A DNA stretch of 64,000 bases from Alkalicoccobacillus murimartini (GCF_030813245.1 NZ_JAUSUA010000007.1:1-64000), one strand, 5' to 3'; counted from the stretch's first letter, positions 8,171 through 16,653 are shown. Numbers and translations: made by a program. The notes: generated by a model from the sequence alone, not told the origin.

Positions 8171-9847
8171 ATGATTCACACACAAATCGCAAAAGCTATT
8201 GCCAAAACGTTAGACTATGTTTTATCAGAAGAGGAAGTGTACTCTCTTCTTGAAACACCAAAGCACTCTCATCTTGGTGATGTTGCTTTTCCTTGCTTCA
8301 CACTCGCGAAACTAGGAAAGAAATCCCCCGCCATCATAGCAAATGAAATCAAAGAGACTCTTAAAAGTGTATGGATCCACTCAATTGAAGTGGCAGGGGC
8401 TTATGTAAACATTTTTGTTAACCAAGATCTATCTGCGAACCACATTCTCAACCAGGTTCTGACTGAGAAAAGTCAGTATGGCTCTAAACCATCGACAGGT
8501 GAAAAAGTATTGATTGATTATTCCTCTCCAAACATTGCTAAACCATTTTCCATGGGGCACTTACGTTCAACCGTTATTGGTCACTCCCTTTCCCATCTAT
8601 CAGAGAAAAATGGATACGATGTCGTTCGAATCAATCATATAGGTGACTGGGGCACTCAGTTTGGGAAGCTCATTGTGGCGTATCAGTTATGGGGCGAGAA
8701 GTCGCTTATTGAGAAAGAACCCATTAAAGAATTATTAAAACTATATGTGCACTTTCATGAAGAAGCTAAGAAGGATGATGCTTTAAATAATCAAGCCCGC
8801 GCTGCCTTTAAGGCGTTAGAAAACGGAGACGAAGAATGCCTCGCTTTATGGAAATGGTTTAGAGAAGAGTCCTTAAAGGAATTCGAAACCATCTACCAGC
8901 TACTTGGCATTACCTTTGACGCTTACACAGGTGAAGCTTTTTATAATGATAAAATGGCGCAGGTCGTTAGTGAATTGCAGGATAAACATTTACTTACACT
9001 TTCTCAAGGTGCCTATGTTGTTGAACTGGAAGACATGCCGCCTTGTCTCATCACTAAAAAGGATGGGGCCACATTATACGCAACCCGTGATGTGACGGCA
9101 GCCCTATATCGCCACCAGACCTACCAACCGAAAAAAACCTTTTATGTGGTTGGTCATGAACAATCCCTACATTTTCAACAAGTGTTTCATGTTCTTAACA
9201 AGATGGGATACGAATGGGCAAACCGTCTAGAGCATGTGGCATTTGGTATGATGCTAAAAGATGGATCAAAAATGTCGACGCGTAAGGGCAAGATTGTACT
9301 CTTGGCTGATGTATTAGCGGAAGCTATCGAAACAGCAAAACGTAATATGAATGATAAAAACGCATCTCTTTTAGATAAAGAGTTGGTTGCTAAGCAGGTT
9401 GGAGTGGGTGCGATCATCTTTAATGACCTTAAAAACCTACGGACCCATGATCTAGAGTTCTCAATAGATCAGATGATGAGTTTCGAAGGGGATACTGGAC
9501 CTTATGTTCAATACACGTTTGCTCGTATTTCAACGATCTTAGAAAAGGGTCAGTATCAACCAAAAGAAAGTACATTCCATTCTTTAGGTGAACAGGCATG
9601 GCCTATCATTAAGCTATTGGATCAATTTCCTTCCTTAGCTGAAAAATCATTTGACCAAGCAGACCCTTCTCAAATTGCCAAATACAGTTTGTTGCTAGCA
9701 CGGTCATTTAATAAGTACTACGCTCACACAAAGATTCTTGTAGAAGACAATCAGAAACAAACAAAGCTAGCTTTTTCTTATGCAGTCTCTCTTGTGTTAA
9801 AAGAATGTCTACGACTTCTAGGAATAGCGGCGCCGACCAAAATGTAA
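8171..9847 (+). CDS. argS: Arginyl-tRNA synthetase
   Basis: A 558-residue class I synthetase that attaches arginine to tRNA-Arg in the cytoplasm. The N-terminal add-1 domain is followed by the HIGH-like motif FSMGHLRST (about 126-134). The KMSK-like loop SKMSTRKGK is near residues 365-373, and the C-terminal DALR anticodon-binding domain closes the protein (YAHTKILVE, ending RLLGIAAP). The ATG at 8171 follows GGAGG; the open frame continues upstream only because it runs through the T-box leader. Expression is controlled by the T-box with an Arg specifier. Bacillaceae may have a second argS elsewhere; that cannot be judged here. Confidence 0.95.
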   Translation: MIHTQIAKAIAKTLDYVLSEEEVYSLLETPKHSHLGDVAFPCFTLAKLGKKSPAIIANEIKETLKSVWIHSIEVAGAYVNIFVNQDLSANHILNQVLTEKSQYGSKPSTGEKVLIDYSSPNIAKPFSMGHLRSTVIGHSLSHLSEKNGYDVVRINHIGDWGTQFGKLIVAYQLWGEKSLIEKEPIKELLKLYVHFHEEAKKDDALNNQARAAFKALENGDEECLALWKWFREESLKEFETIYQLLGITFDAYTGEAFYNDKMAQVVSELQDKHLLTLSQGAYVVELEDMPPCLITKKDGATLYATRDVTAALYRHQTYQPKKTFYVVGHEQSLHFQQVFHVLNKMGYEWANRLEHVAFGMMLKDGSKMSTRKGKIVLLADVLAEAIETAKRNMNDKNASLLDKELVAKQVGVGAIIFNDLKNLRTHDLEFSIDQMMSFEGDTGPYVQYTFARISTILEKGQYQPKESTFHSLGEQAWPIIKLLDQFPSLAEKSFDQADPSQIAKYSLLLARSFNKYYAHTKILVEDNQKQTKLAFSYAVSLVLKECLRLLGIAAPTKM

Positions 9848-9912
9848 TAAATGAGACGTTATGTGTTACTGTATACTGGTTAGAAGATGGAACATGAAGA
9901 AAGAGGGAACAG

Positions 9913-10587
9913 ATGCCTACTATACTGGTTGCTGACGATGATGCGAACATTCGCGAACTCGTCTGTTTATTTCTACGAAATGAGGGCTTCACAACGGTTG
10001 AGGCAACAGATGGCAAACAAGCAATGGCCGTCTACGCTTCTTCCAATGTGGATCTTGTTGTGCTTGATATTATGATGCCGGTTATGGACGGTTGGGCATT
10101 ATGCAAGGAGCTACGAAAAGCAAGTCCTGACCTTCCTTTGCTTATGCTGACTGCCAGAGGTGAAACCTGGGAAAAAGTGAAGGGGTTTGAACTTGGAACG
10201 GATGATTATTTAACGAAACCATTCGATCCGCTAGAGTTAATGGCTCGTGTTAGAGCCTTATTAAAGCGTTATCGAATTGGCGTCACGCAAACGATTCAAC
10301 TTGGTGATGTGATCCTTGATCGGCAAACCTATAAGGTAACACGCGGCACTGAGTTTCTCACATTACCGCTTAAGGAATTTGAGCTACTCTATAAGCTCGC
10401 TGGAACACCTGGACAAGTCTATACACGCGAGCAATTAATTGATCAAATTTGGGGGATTGACTATGCAGGTGATGATCGCACAATTGACGTGCATATTAAA
10501 CGTCTGCGTGAACGATTTGCCTCTACTCCCCACTTCCAGATTGAAACCGTTCGAGGGCTTGGGTATCGACTTGAGGTGAACGAATGA
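9913..10587 (+). CDS. OmpR-family response regulator, HssR-like
   Basis: 224 residues: a receiver domain (about 1-115) with the acidic pocket VADDD, the phospho-acceptor Asp52 in VLDIMMP and Lys102 in LTKPF, then an OmpR/PhoB winged helix (about 125-222) ending VRGLGYRLE. RBS AGAGGG. It overlaps the histidine kinase gene by 4 bp. The direct repeats just downstream of the kinase gene (11993 on) match the published HssR operator type, GTTCATATT-N2-GTTCATATT. This suggests a heme-sensing HssR relative; the assignment is an inference, and other OmpR-type regulators also bind 11-bp direct repeats. Confidence 0.88.
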   Translation: MPTILVADDDANIRELVCLFLRNEGFTTVEATDGKQAMAVYASSNVDLVVLDIMMPVMDGWALCKELRKASPDLPLLMLTARGETWEKVKGFELGTDDYLTKPFDPLELMARVRALLKRYRIGVTQTIQLGDVILDRQTYKVTRGTEFLTLPLKEFELLYKLAGTPGQVYTREQLIDQIWGIDYAGDDRTIDVHIKRLRERFASTPHFQIETVRGLGYRLEVNE

Positions 10588-11942
10588 TCTGGTCTCTTTA
10601 TACTCGTGTTGTTCTGACATTTTTAGGTTCAGTTATTGGTGGAACGATTATTGCTTTTTTTGTGGCTACTTGGGTATTTGAAGATAAGTTAAATGAGAAC
10701 TTACAAATCACCCTGTACGATTTTGGCCAGGACATTGTTAACATCTACGATACCATTCCATTAGAAGAAGCGAACTCACTCATCCAGGATATGCACCAAC
10801 TTAACTCCTATCATGTTCGCATTTACGAAGAAGATGGTCAGTTTCAATCTTATGGAACATTTGAAGAAGATGACATCTCCACTGTCACGATGGAACAAGT
10901 CGAGCAGGTTCTAGATGGTCAAACGGTACAAGTTCCAACAAACGGTGTAAGCCCGATTCGCTTAGGCATTCCGCTAGAAACGGAAATAGGCACAAAAGCG
11001 ATGTTTGTCGACCCGGTCTCCCCCTCTTCCTCCTCTTTTTTAATTAAGTGGATCTATTATTTTTTAAGCTATTCATTAATTGCAGGAAGCATTTTAATTC
11101 TTGTTGCCACATTCTTTTTGGTTAGACCCATTAAAAAGCTAACAAAAGCAACGAAACGAATTGCAGCTGGTGATTTTGATGTTGACTTGAATATTAAACA
11201 AAAAGGTGAACTAGGTACCTTAGCTCGTAGCTTTGAAGAAATGACGCGGGACTTGCAACAGCTTGAACAGATGCGAAAAGACTTTGTTTCAAACGTGTCA
11301 CACGAGGTTCAATCTCCTCTCACGTCCATTTCAGGATATGCCGTAGCACTTAAACAAGTAGACCTGACTAATGAAGAAAAAAGTCGTTATCTTGAAATTA
11401 TCATTGCTGAAGCAGAGCGAATGTCCAAGATGAGTGATAGTCTGCTAAAGCTTAGTTTGCTTGAGTCGCAATCTCAGCACATGCGTCTGGTCACACTCAA
11501 TCTGGATGAACAAATCAGACGTGTGATCGTTGCGATCCAACCTCAATGGGTCGCACGCCATATCCAATTTGAGTTGGACTTACCTGCCACACCCATTACC
11601 GCTGATCATGATTTATTGAACCAAGTATGGACAAACATACTCGGTAATAGCATTAAATTTTCCGAGGATGACAGTGTGATTCATGTTAGCATCAAGCAAG
11701 ACACTACGTTCGTGACAGTTCAGATATCCGATACAGGTATTGGTATCTCTCACACGGATCAAAAACGTATATTTGAGCGTTTTTTCAAAACGGACCGGTC
11801 TCATAGTCGTACGTATGGTGGAAGCGGCTTAGGTCTTGCGATCGTTAAACAAATTGTTTCTCTACATCAAGGTGATATTCACGTAAAAAGCGAGCCTGGA
11901 CAAGGTACAACCTTCACTGTCACCTTGCCTGATACACAGTAA
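10584..11942 (+). CDS. Sensor histidine kinase, HssS-like
   Basis: 452 residues with two membrane helices (about 8-32 and 155-180) enclosing an extracytoplasmic sensor of about 120 residues. Then come a HAMP domain (about 181-232), the H-box with phospho-acceptor His240 in VSHEVQSPL, and a HATPase domain with the N-box NILGNSIKFS, the G1 box DTGIGI and the G2 box GGSGLGLAIV. It phosphorylates the partner regulator, whose gene overlaps its start. The short sensor and two-helix layout agree with HssS; the ligand is not visible. A strong terminator follows. Confidence 0.9.
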   Translation: MIWSLYTRVVLTFLGSVIGGTIIAFFVATWVFEDKLNENLQITLYDFGQDIVNIYDTIPLEEANSLIQDMHQLNSYHVRIYEEDGQFQSYGTFEEDDISTVTMEQVEQVLDGQTVQVPTNGVSPIRLGIPLETEIGTKAMFVDPVSPSSSSFLIKWIYYFLSYSLIAGSILILVATFFLVRPIKKLTKATKRIAAGDFDVDLNIKQKGELGTLARSFEEMTRDLQQLEQMRKDFVSNVSHEVQSPLTSISGYAVALKQVDLTNEEKSRYLEIIIAEAERMSKMSDSLLKLSLLESQSQHMRLVTLNLDEQIRRVIVAIQPQWVARHIQFELDLPATPITADHDLLNQVWTNILGNSIKFSEDDSVIHVSIKQDTTFVTVQISDTGIGISHTDQKRIFERFFKTDRSHSRTYGGSGLGLAIVKQIVSLHQGDIHVKSEPGQGTTFTVTLPDTQ

Positions 11943-11951
11943 TATCCTTCT

Positions 11952-11989
11952 GCTACAGACTCATGCCTATCAGTCTGTAGCTTTTTTTG
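11952..11989 (+). terminator. Terminator of the two-component operon
   Basis: A perfect 10-bp stem, GCTACAGACT (11952-11961) with AGTCTGTAGC (11972-11981), followed by seven T. Confidence 0.92.
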
Positions 11990-11992
11990 CTT

Positions 11993-12045
11993 GTTCATAC
12001 TCCGTTCATATTCGCGTCATAAAGAGTACATATTCGTTGTATACA
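11993..12045 (+). promoter_or_regulatory. Array of 11-bp direct repeats, likely HssR-type operator, in the hydrolase promoter
   Basis: Copies of GTTCATATT occur in register every 11 bp: GTTCATACT (11993), GTTCATATT (12004), CGTCATAAA (12015) and GTACATATT (12026). A poor fifth copy is at 12037. Nine bases plus a two-base gap is the layout of the known HssR site before hrtAB in staphylococci. A -10-like TATACA lies at 12040-12045. No good -35 is present, and the repeats lie where it would be, as expected for activator-dependent transcription. The region lies between the two-component terminator and the hydrolase gene. Confidence 0.75.
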
Positions 12046-12052
12046 CTTTTAT

Positions 12053-12065
12053 TAACGGACCGTTA
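12053..12065. promoter_or_regulatory. 13-bp palindrome at the expected hydrolase transcription start
   Basis: TAACGGACCGTTA is a perfect inverted repeat around a central A. It lies just after the -10-like TATACA, where a repressor would block initiation. It resembles TetR-family half-sites (AACGG/CCGTT), but no TetR gene is adjacent. Confidence 0.45.
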
Positions 12066-12100
12066 CACAACAAAACACATTTTGAATGGAGAAGATAGAA

Positions 12101-13033
12101 TTGATAAGAAAAATACTCAACATACTACTCAAAATAATAGTGGCCATCGTTATAGTCATTGGACTTTTTCTAGCTATTGTTTTTATTGTTAATCTAATCA
12201 GTAGCAAATCTGAGCAAGGAAAAATAGAATCATATGGTCAGTTGGTGCCAGTAAATGGGGAACATATTAATGTGACGATTGAAGGAGAAGGCGAAGAAAC
12301 TGTCGTACTTCTACCAGGCTATGGAACAGCCGCACCCGCTCTAGATTTCAAGCCATTAATAGAAGAGCTATCGCCGTATTACAAAGTCGTAGTCGTTGAA
12401 CCATTTGGTTATGGATTAAGTGATTATACTGAGAAAGATCGCACGACTGAGAATATTGTAAATGAAACTCATGAAGTATTACAAAATCTTGGTATTGATC
12501 AATATATTCTAATGGGTCATTCGATTGCAGGCATCTATGGATTAGATTATGTAAATAAATATCAAGATGAAGTGACAGCATTTGTCGGAATCGATACGAG
12601 TGTTCCAACCCAAGCTGGCATGGATACTGAATTTCCAATCAAAACGTTTAACTTCCTAAATAAATCAGGGATCGTCAGACTATTTATGAAGCTAGGAGAT
12701 GACCCATATGAATCCCTTCCATATAATGATGAAACAAAGGAACAAATGAGAATACTTACTCATAAAAACTTATATAATCCAAGTAACATCAACGAGATGC
12801 AGCATTTCGAATCGAATTTTAATGCCGCAAAGGCTTTAGACTTCCCGTCAGACCTTCCTTTGCTTTTCTTTTTAGAAGCAGATAACACAGACGTAGACGG
12901 ATGGATTCCAATGCATGAAGAGCAAGTAAAAGACTCTGAACACGGAGAAGTGATTTTGCTTGAAGGGGATCATTACCTACATCACACACAATCGGAAAAA
13001 ATGGTTGAGATGGTACGAGACTTTCTGAAATAA
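12101..13033 (+). CDS. Membrane-anchored alpha/beta hydrolase
   Basis: About 310 residues with one N-terminal membrane helix (about 10-34), so the hydrolase domain is probably outside the membrane or tethered to it. VVLLPGYGTAAP supplies the oxyanion turn, and the nucleophile elbow is GHSIAG (Ser about 141). The late EGDHYLHH fits the catalytic His. The substrate is unknown. The TTG at 12101 has GGAGAAG six bases upstream; an in-frame ATG at 12086 gives 5 more residues but has no visible ribosome-binding site, so either is possible. The promoter region holds HssR-like direct repeats and a palindrome, tying it to the upstream two-component system. Confidence 0.8.
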   Translation: MIRKILNILLKIIVAIVIVIGLFLAIVFIVNLISSKSEQGKIESYGQLVPVNGEHINVTIEGEGEETVVLLPGYGTAAPALDFKPLIEELSPYYKVVVVEPFGYGLSDYTEKDRTTENIVNETHEVLQNLGIDQYILMGHSIAGIYGLDYVNKYQDEVTAFVGIDTSVPTQAGMDTEFPIKTFNFLNKSGIVRLFMKLGDDPYESLPYNDETKEQMRILTHKNLYNPSNINEMQHFESNFNAAKALDFPSDLPLLFFLEADNTDVDGWIPMHEEQVKDSEHGEVILLEGDHYLHHTQSEKMVEMVRDFLK

Positions 13034-13061
13034 ATAAAGGACAAAAAGCCGATAACGAGTA

Positions 13062-13526
13062 TTAAAATGACAGATCTCTTCCAACAAAGTGGGCAGGGAC
13101 TGGGCTGAAGTCTAGCTGCCTTGCCCAAATGGAGAACTGTCCAATATGATGAATCTCATGAATGATTATGTGATGAATGATATCGTCACACGTATACGCT
13201 ATTGTGTCCCAAGTTACCTTAATTATTTTTTCTTTTAAGTCCGGTAATTCAATATCTATAAATCGTTTATGATCTTCTCTTAATCGATTAGATAATGAGA
13301 CTACCTGTTCAAGTGTTGCATAATCTTCAAATGAATACATACTATCTTCTTTGCCTTGTATTCCACGAATCCAACTATTTTCAACCTCTACGATATGGAA
13401 AAGCGTATAGAGAATGCTTCCCGCCCCACCGTCCATTTCTTTCACTAGCTGACTATGTGTAAGCTGCTGACACCACTGGAACCATTCATCACGGACCTGC
13501 CAATTGTAGGTAAAGAATTTTTTCAT
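13062..13526 (-). CDS. DinB family protein
   Basis: A 154-residue four-helix-bundle protein of the DinB/YfiT-like superfamily. It shows the three-histidine metal site: FHIVEVE (about residue 46) and the pair in HHIIIHEIHHIGQ (about 120-132). Some relatives are thiol-dependent S-transferases; others are damage-induced proteins of unknown role. RBS AAGGGTG. It lies head-to-tail downstream of the membrane/HTH pair but converges with the hydrolase gene. Confidence 0.82.
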   Translation of the reverse strand: MKKFFTYNWQVRDEWFQWCQQLTHSQLVKEMDGGAGSILYTLFHIVEVENSWIRGIQGKEDSMYSFEDYATLEQVVSLSNRLREDHKRFIDIELPDLKEKIIKVTWDTIAYTCDDIIHHIIIHEIHHIGQFSIWARQLDFSPVPAHFVGRDLSF

Positions 13527-13553
13527 AGTAGGTTCACCCTTTTCACGATAAAT

Positions 13554-13937
13554 TTAGTACCGCTTTGAGAAAAAAACTAATAATAAAAAGACCGTGCTTA
13601 TAATAAGTGATGTAAAGATACCAAGAAGCTGGATAGCTGTAAGAAAAATTGTGTCTGTTATTAGCAAGATCATAAAGATAATGGAATAGCTAATAATAAA
13701 AAAATAACTACAAAACATTGCTTTTTGTTTGATCAGCTTCATACGTTCATCATTCACTTCAAACTCAGGAACAAGATAACCTTGAACAGCACTAACAATA
13801 CCTATTGCGATCCACATAAACTCATGACCTTGTACTTGACCACCTACGTTAATACTCAAAATTAATAAGCTAATCCCAAATAAAAGTAAAAAAACAGATG
13901 CCACACTAAAAAATACTCTATATGCTTTATGACTCAT
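13554..13937 (-). CDS. Four-helix membrane protein paired with an Xre regulator
   Basis: 127 residues with four hydrophobic helices in two pairs (about 8-28, 38-56, 75-95 and 102-122). The loop after helix 2 holds PEFEVNDERMKLIKQKA, a motif seen in small membrane proteins encoded next to short Cro/CI regulators in Firmicutes. Only 10 bases separate it from the HTH gene, so the two form an operon. The role is unknown; such pairs may sense membrane or cell-state signals. Confidence 0.7.
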   Translation of the reverse strand: MSHKAYRVFFSVASVFLLLFGISLLILSINVGGQVQGHEFMWIAIGIVSAVQGYLVPEFEVNDERMKLIKQKAMFCSYFFIISYSIIFMILLITDTIFLTAIQLLGIFTSLIISTVFLLLVFFSKRY

Positions 13938-13947
13938 ATTTTACCCC

Positions 13948-14142
13948 CTACTCTTCTAAATGAAAAACATCCTCTACATGTGTGCCAAAGCACCTTGCTA
14001 TTTGAATCGCAAGTGGCAAAGAAGGATGGTACTTCCCCTTCTCGATCGATATGATCGTTTGCCTTGAGACACCCAGCTTTTGAGCCAATGATTCTTGAGA
14101 CAAATGATGCTGTTTACGCAGCTCTTTTATTGAATTTTCCAT
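13948..14142 (-). CDS. Short Xre/Cro-CI helix-turn-helix regulator
   Basis: A 64-residue protein that is nearly all DNA-binding domain: SIKELRKQ, then the HTH SQESLAQKLGVSRQTIISIEKG and NPSL-like YHPSLPLAIQIA. There is no ligand domain. I use the ATG at 14142, 8 bases after AGGAGG; two upstream in-frame starts are too close to that site. Its promoter (minus-strand -10 TATACT at 14164-14169, -35-like TTTACG) is covered by the 40-bp palindrome at 14168-14207, which predicts autoregulation of this gene and the membrane partner. Confidence 0.85.
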   Translation of the reverse strand: MENSIKELRKQHHLSQESLAQKLGVSRQTIISIEKGKYHPSLPLAIQIARCFGTHVEDVFHLEE

Positions 14143-14167
14143 ACGCATTGCCTCCTGACACACAGTA

Positions 14168-14207
14168 TAAAGTAAAGCACCCTTTACGTAAAGGATGCTT
14201 TACTTTA
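14168..14207. promoter_or_regulatory. 40-bp near-perfect palindromic operator of the Xre gene
   Basis: The two 20-base arms differ at one position. Four GTAAAG/CTTTAC half-sites lie at 14172, 14182, 14188 and 14198. The inner 14 bases (CCTTTACGTAAAGG) are themselves a perfect palindrome. On the minus strand the -35-like TTTACG and the 17-bp spacer fall inside it. It could bind two dimers of the Xre protein. Confidence 0.72.
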
Positions 14208-14243
14208 AACGATCTCAACCCCGTTTTTAAGGTACCGTTATCT

Positions 14244-14408
14244 CTCGCATGTCGTTTTACCATTCTCCCATATAGAGATGAGTTTCTCGCATGTCTCTAT
14301 ATCCTCTTACATGTCGAATTAGAAATCTTCCATGTAGAAAAGCACTTCTCGCATGTAGATTGGTACCCTCGCATGTCAGAATGCTCATCTCGCATGTCGC
14401 AAAAGCTA
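14244..14408. repeat. Degenerate 20-21 bp tandem array (8 units)
   Basis: Units start at 14244, 14265, 14286, 14306, 14327, 14348, 14368 and 14389. The first nine bases follow CTCGCATGT (variants CTCCCATAT, CTTACATGT and CTTCCATGT). The next 11-12 bases of each unit differ freely. The array fills the space between the Xre operator and the stop codon of the lipoprotein gene. Its period matches the arrays at 1 and 56884. Confidence 0.85.
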
Positions 14409-14846
14409 CTCTACATCCAGATAAAAGGAATAACTCCCCGTACCTTCTGGCCAGGATGCTAATATTTCATATATGTTTAAACCGGAATGAATAGAGAGAT
14501 CTAATTCATCATAACTGTCCAGTTGACCTTCTGAATCCCAGGTCCTAACTGAATAATGAGTTGGTTGTTTTTCGAATTCAATGGATACCTCTGAATCTGA
14601 GGCAACAGTGATTGGCTCTTGATAGTCTGCAATAGTAACCGGCAAATCTGAGCTGGCACTGACACTAACACCTTGGCCAAATACATTTGTTTCACCCCAA
14701 CTGTATGCACCTAAAACGGGGTCAATGGTCTCCTCGCCTATACTAATCGAAAGTTCAGGAGGTTTGATATCATCTGTGTTCATTTCATCTGAGCAGGATG
14801 CTAATAGAAAACTCAACACCACCAACATTGCGATTTTGCGCTTCAT
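14406..14846 (-). CDS. Small lipoprotein of unknown function
   Basis: 146 residues. A type II signal peptide ends in the lipobox LLASC (Cys18), so the protein is anchored on the outer face of the membrane. The rest is a beta-rich domain of about 115 residues (PELSISIGEE, VTIADYQEPI, HYSVRTWDSEG, YSFYLDV). No known fold was recognised. RBS GGGGGTG. The stop codon touches the repeat array. The next gene upstream (14860) is only 13 bases away, suggesting a two-gene operon. Confidence 0.75.
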   Translation of the reverse strand: MKRKIAMLVVLSFLLASCSDEMNTDDIKPPELSISIGEETIDPVLGAYSWGETNVFGQGVSVSASSDLPVTIADYQEPITVASDSEVSIEFEKQPTHYSVRTWDSEGQLDSYDELDLSIHSGLNIYEILASWPEGTGSYSFYLDVE

Positions 14847-14859
14847 CCATGCACCCCCA

Positions 14860-15390
14860 TCATAAATACAATTCTAAATCTGAAGGCATTAATTCAACAA
14901 ATAAGCCATTATTCTCTATTCTTCGTTTAATCGATGAGATTGCTTCGTTTGTATGTAGATACATATAATAATCATGACCAAATGTCACAACTAGTTGATC
15001 AATCAAACCAAGTTTTGCCCATAATAGATTTCGCAAAATTAATTTCACAACTGGTCTAATTTCTTCTGTTGTAATTAAACGCCCAACCTGTACGGAGTGG
15101 AAAAGCTCTTTCATATGATTAGTTGTGTACAAATCGAAATCTTCAGCCGATTCATCATACCTCTCCAATTTTAAAACACGTATCTCTGTAAGATGATGAA
15201 GCTTCATGAATCTCAGGATCGCATCAATATAAAAATCTTCTATCCTAAGATACTCATCTACTGTTAGTAAGCCATTCTCACCTTGACCTTTACCAATATC
15301 ACTATAAGAAATCCATTCCTCTTGGTCCTTGTACACCCCATTTTCAAATCGATTGTTGGGATTATATTTTGTTATACGATATGTGTTCAA
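14860..15390 (-). CDS. Conserved-looking hypothetical cytosolic protein
   Basis: 176 residues with no signal peptide or membrane segment. It begins NTYRITKYNP and is rich in charged and aromatic residues (EEWISYSDIG, HHLTEIRVLKLER). I do not recognise a family. I choose the TTG at 15390, because AAGGAGAG lies 6 bases upstream; the frame is open to 15462 without such a site. It precedes the lipoprotein gene by 13 bases in the same direction. Confidence 0.55.
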   Translation of the reverse strand: MNTYRITKYNPNNRFENGVYKDQEEWISYSDIGKGQGENGLLTVDEYLRIEDFYIDAILRFMKLHHLTEIRVLKLERYDESAEDFDLYTTNHMKELFHSVQVGRLITTEEIRPVVKLILRNLLWAKLGLIDQLVVTFGHDYYMYLHTNEAISSIKRRIENNGLFVELMPSDLELYL

Positions 15391-15588
15391 CCGATACTCT
15401 CCTTTATATCTAAAACCTTTACATCCACTCATCAAATGGTCAACATTACAAGATCGTACCATCCATTTCCTTTACAAATTCTTCACACGAATAGCCTTGT
15501 AATGAGCACATAAGCCCTTCATGATTATTATAGATGAAGATCGTTTATAATTCTTCAGAATAAAGACAACTAGAGGATGAGAACAACA

Positions 15589-16653
15589 ATGAACCAAACA
15601 AAAACCTACTATCATTCGATTGATGTCTTCCGATTGATCTGTGCCGTTGCTGTTGTCGTTGTGCATATCACCTCACAAATTCCTAGCAATGGGATCGCTA
15701 CTTGGAGCAATTATTATAGCTATCGTTACGTATTAGATATTGGTAGCCCATTCTTTTTTATGGCAGCTGGATTTATTTTATACCGCAAAAGCAAGGAGAT
15801 TGGCCCAGGCTACCTACTCACGTATGCAAAGAAGATTTTCAGTTATTATCTTATTTTTTCAATCTTTTATATGATTACTCGAGTTATTTTAGAGGCTATT
15901 AGTGCCAGCCTTCTAAATGAGTCGGTTCGTGTAGCCATTGAGACTCAACTAAATCAATGGCGTACGTTAAATTTATTAAATGGCTCGATTGGATCCTTCC
16001 AGCTATACTTTTTAGTGATTCTTATCTATTCTGCTTTGTTCCTATACATCCTGCTTCGATACAAAGCAAACACCTTAGCACTGGTTACGATTGCCGTTGC
16101 TTTATACGCAGCAGAGAATGCGGGCCTTTTATCAAATCTGAACATCTTTGAATACAAAAGCTTTGCGTTTGGTTTATTGTTTGTTACGCTCGGATTTGCT
16201 TTAAGCCATAGTAAGGAGTTTATAACTTATAAAACTCCTTGGTTGTACACTATTTTATTTGGAGCTGCGTACGTATGCAATTACTACTATCAGGTTGGTC
16301 TTGGATGGATACTACTGCCTCTTTTCACCTTTTCACTTGGTGCCTTTTGTGTGCAGTACCATACATTAGGTAAAAGTAGTTTGTTAACCAAGTTATCTAC
16401 CTACTCTTTAGCCATCTATACGCTTCATATCTTTGTGGAACTACTCATTCTCAAAACGGTTGAAGTGCTAGGCTGGTCTGATTATTATGCAAATCCACTT
16501 TATTATGTAGGAACTATTGTAGCGTGTATCGTTATCCCCATTCTTATCTTTCATCCTATTTATAACGGTGCGATATGGATTAAAGAAACATTTATTTTTT
16601 CACAAAAGAAGCCTTCAGGAAAATCAGAGTTACGCAAGCAGAACTATGGGTAA
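15589..16653 (+). CDS. Acyltransferase 3 family membrane protein
   Basis: A 354-residue protein with about 10 membrane helices. It starts with the family signature HSIDVFRLICAVAVVVVHI, where the late His is the likely catalytic residue, and continues with GSPFFFMAAGFILY. These enzymes O-acetylate or succinylate cell-surface polysaccharide or peptidoglycan. The target here is unknown. An in-frame ATG at 15577 abuts AGAGG directly, so I prefer the ATG at 15589. A strong terminator follows. Confidence 0.85.
   Translation: MNQTKTYYHSIDVFRLICAVAVVVVHITSQIPSNGIATWSNYYSYRYVLDIGSPFFFMAAGFILYRKSKEIGPGYLLTYAKKIFSYYLIFSIFYMITRVILEAISASLLNESVRVAIETQLNQWRTLNLLNGSIGSFQLYFLVILIYSALFLYILLRYKANTLALVTIAVALYAAENAGLLSNLNIFEYKSFAFGLLFVTLGFALSHSKEFITYKTPWLYTILFGAAYVCNYYYQVGLGWILLPLFTFSLGAFCVQYHTLGKSSLLTKLSTYSLAIYTLHIFVELLILKTVEVLGWSDYYANPLYYVGTIVACIVIPILIFHPIYNGAIWIKETFIFSQKKPSGKSELRKQNYG

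Noticed and set aside
14244-14408. CRISPR array
   Set aside because: The conserved core is only about 9 bases, the unit 20-21 bases, and there are no cas genes; repeats and spacers do not have CRISPR sizes.
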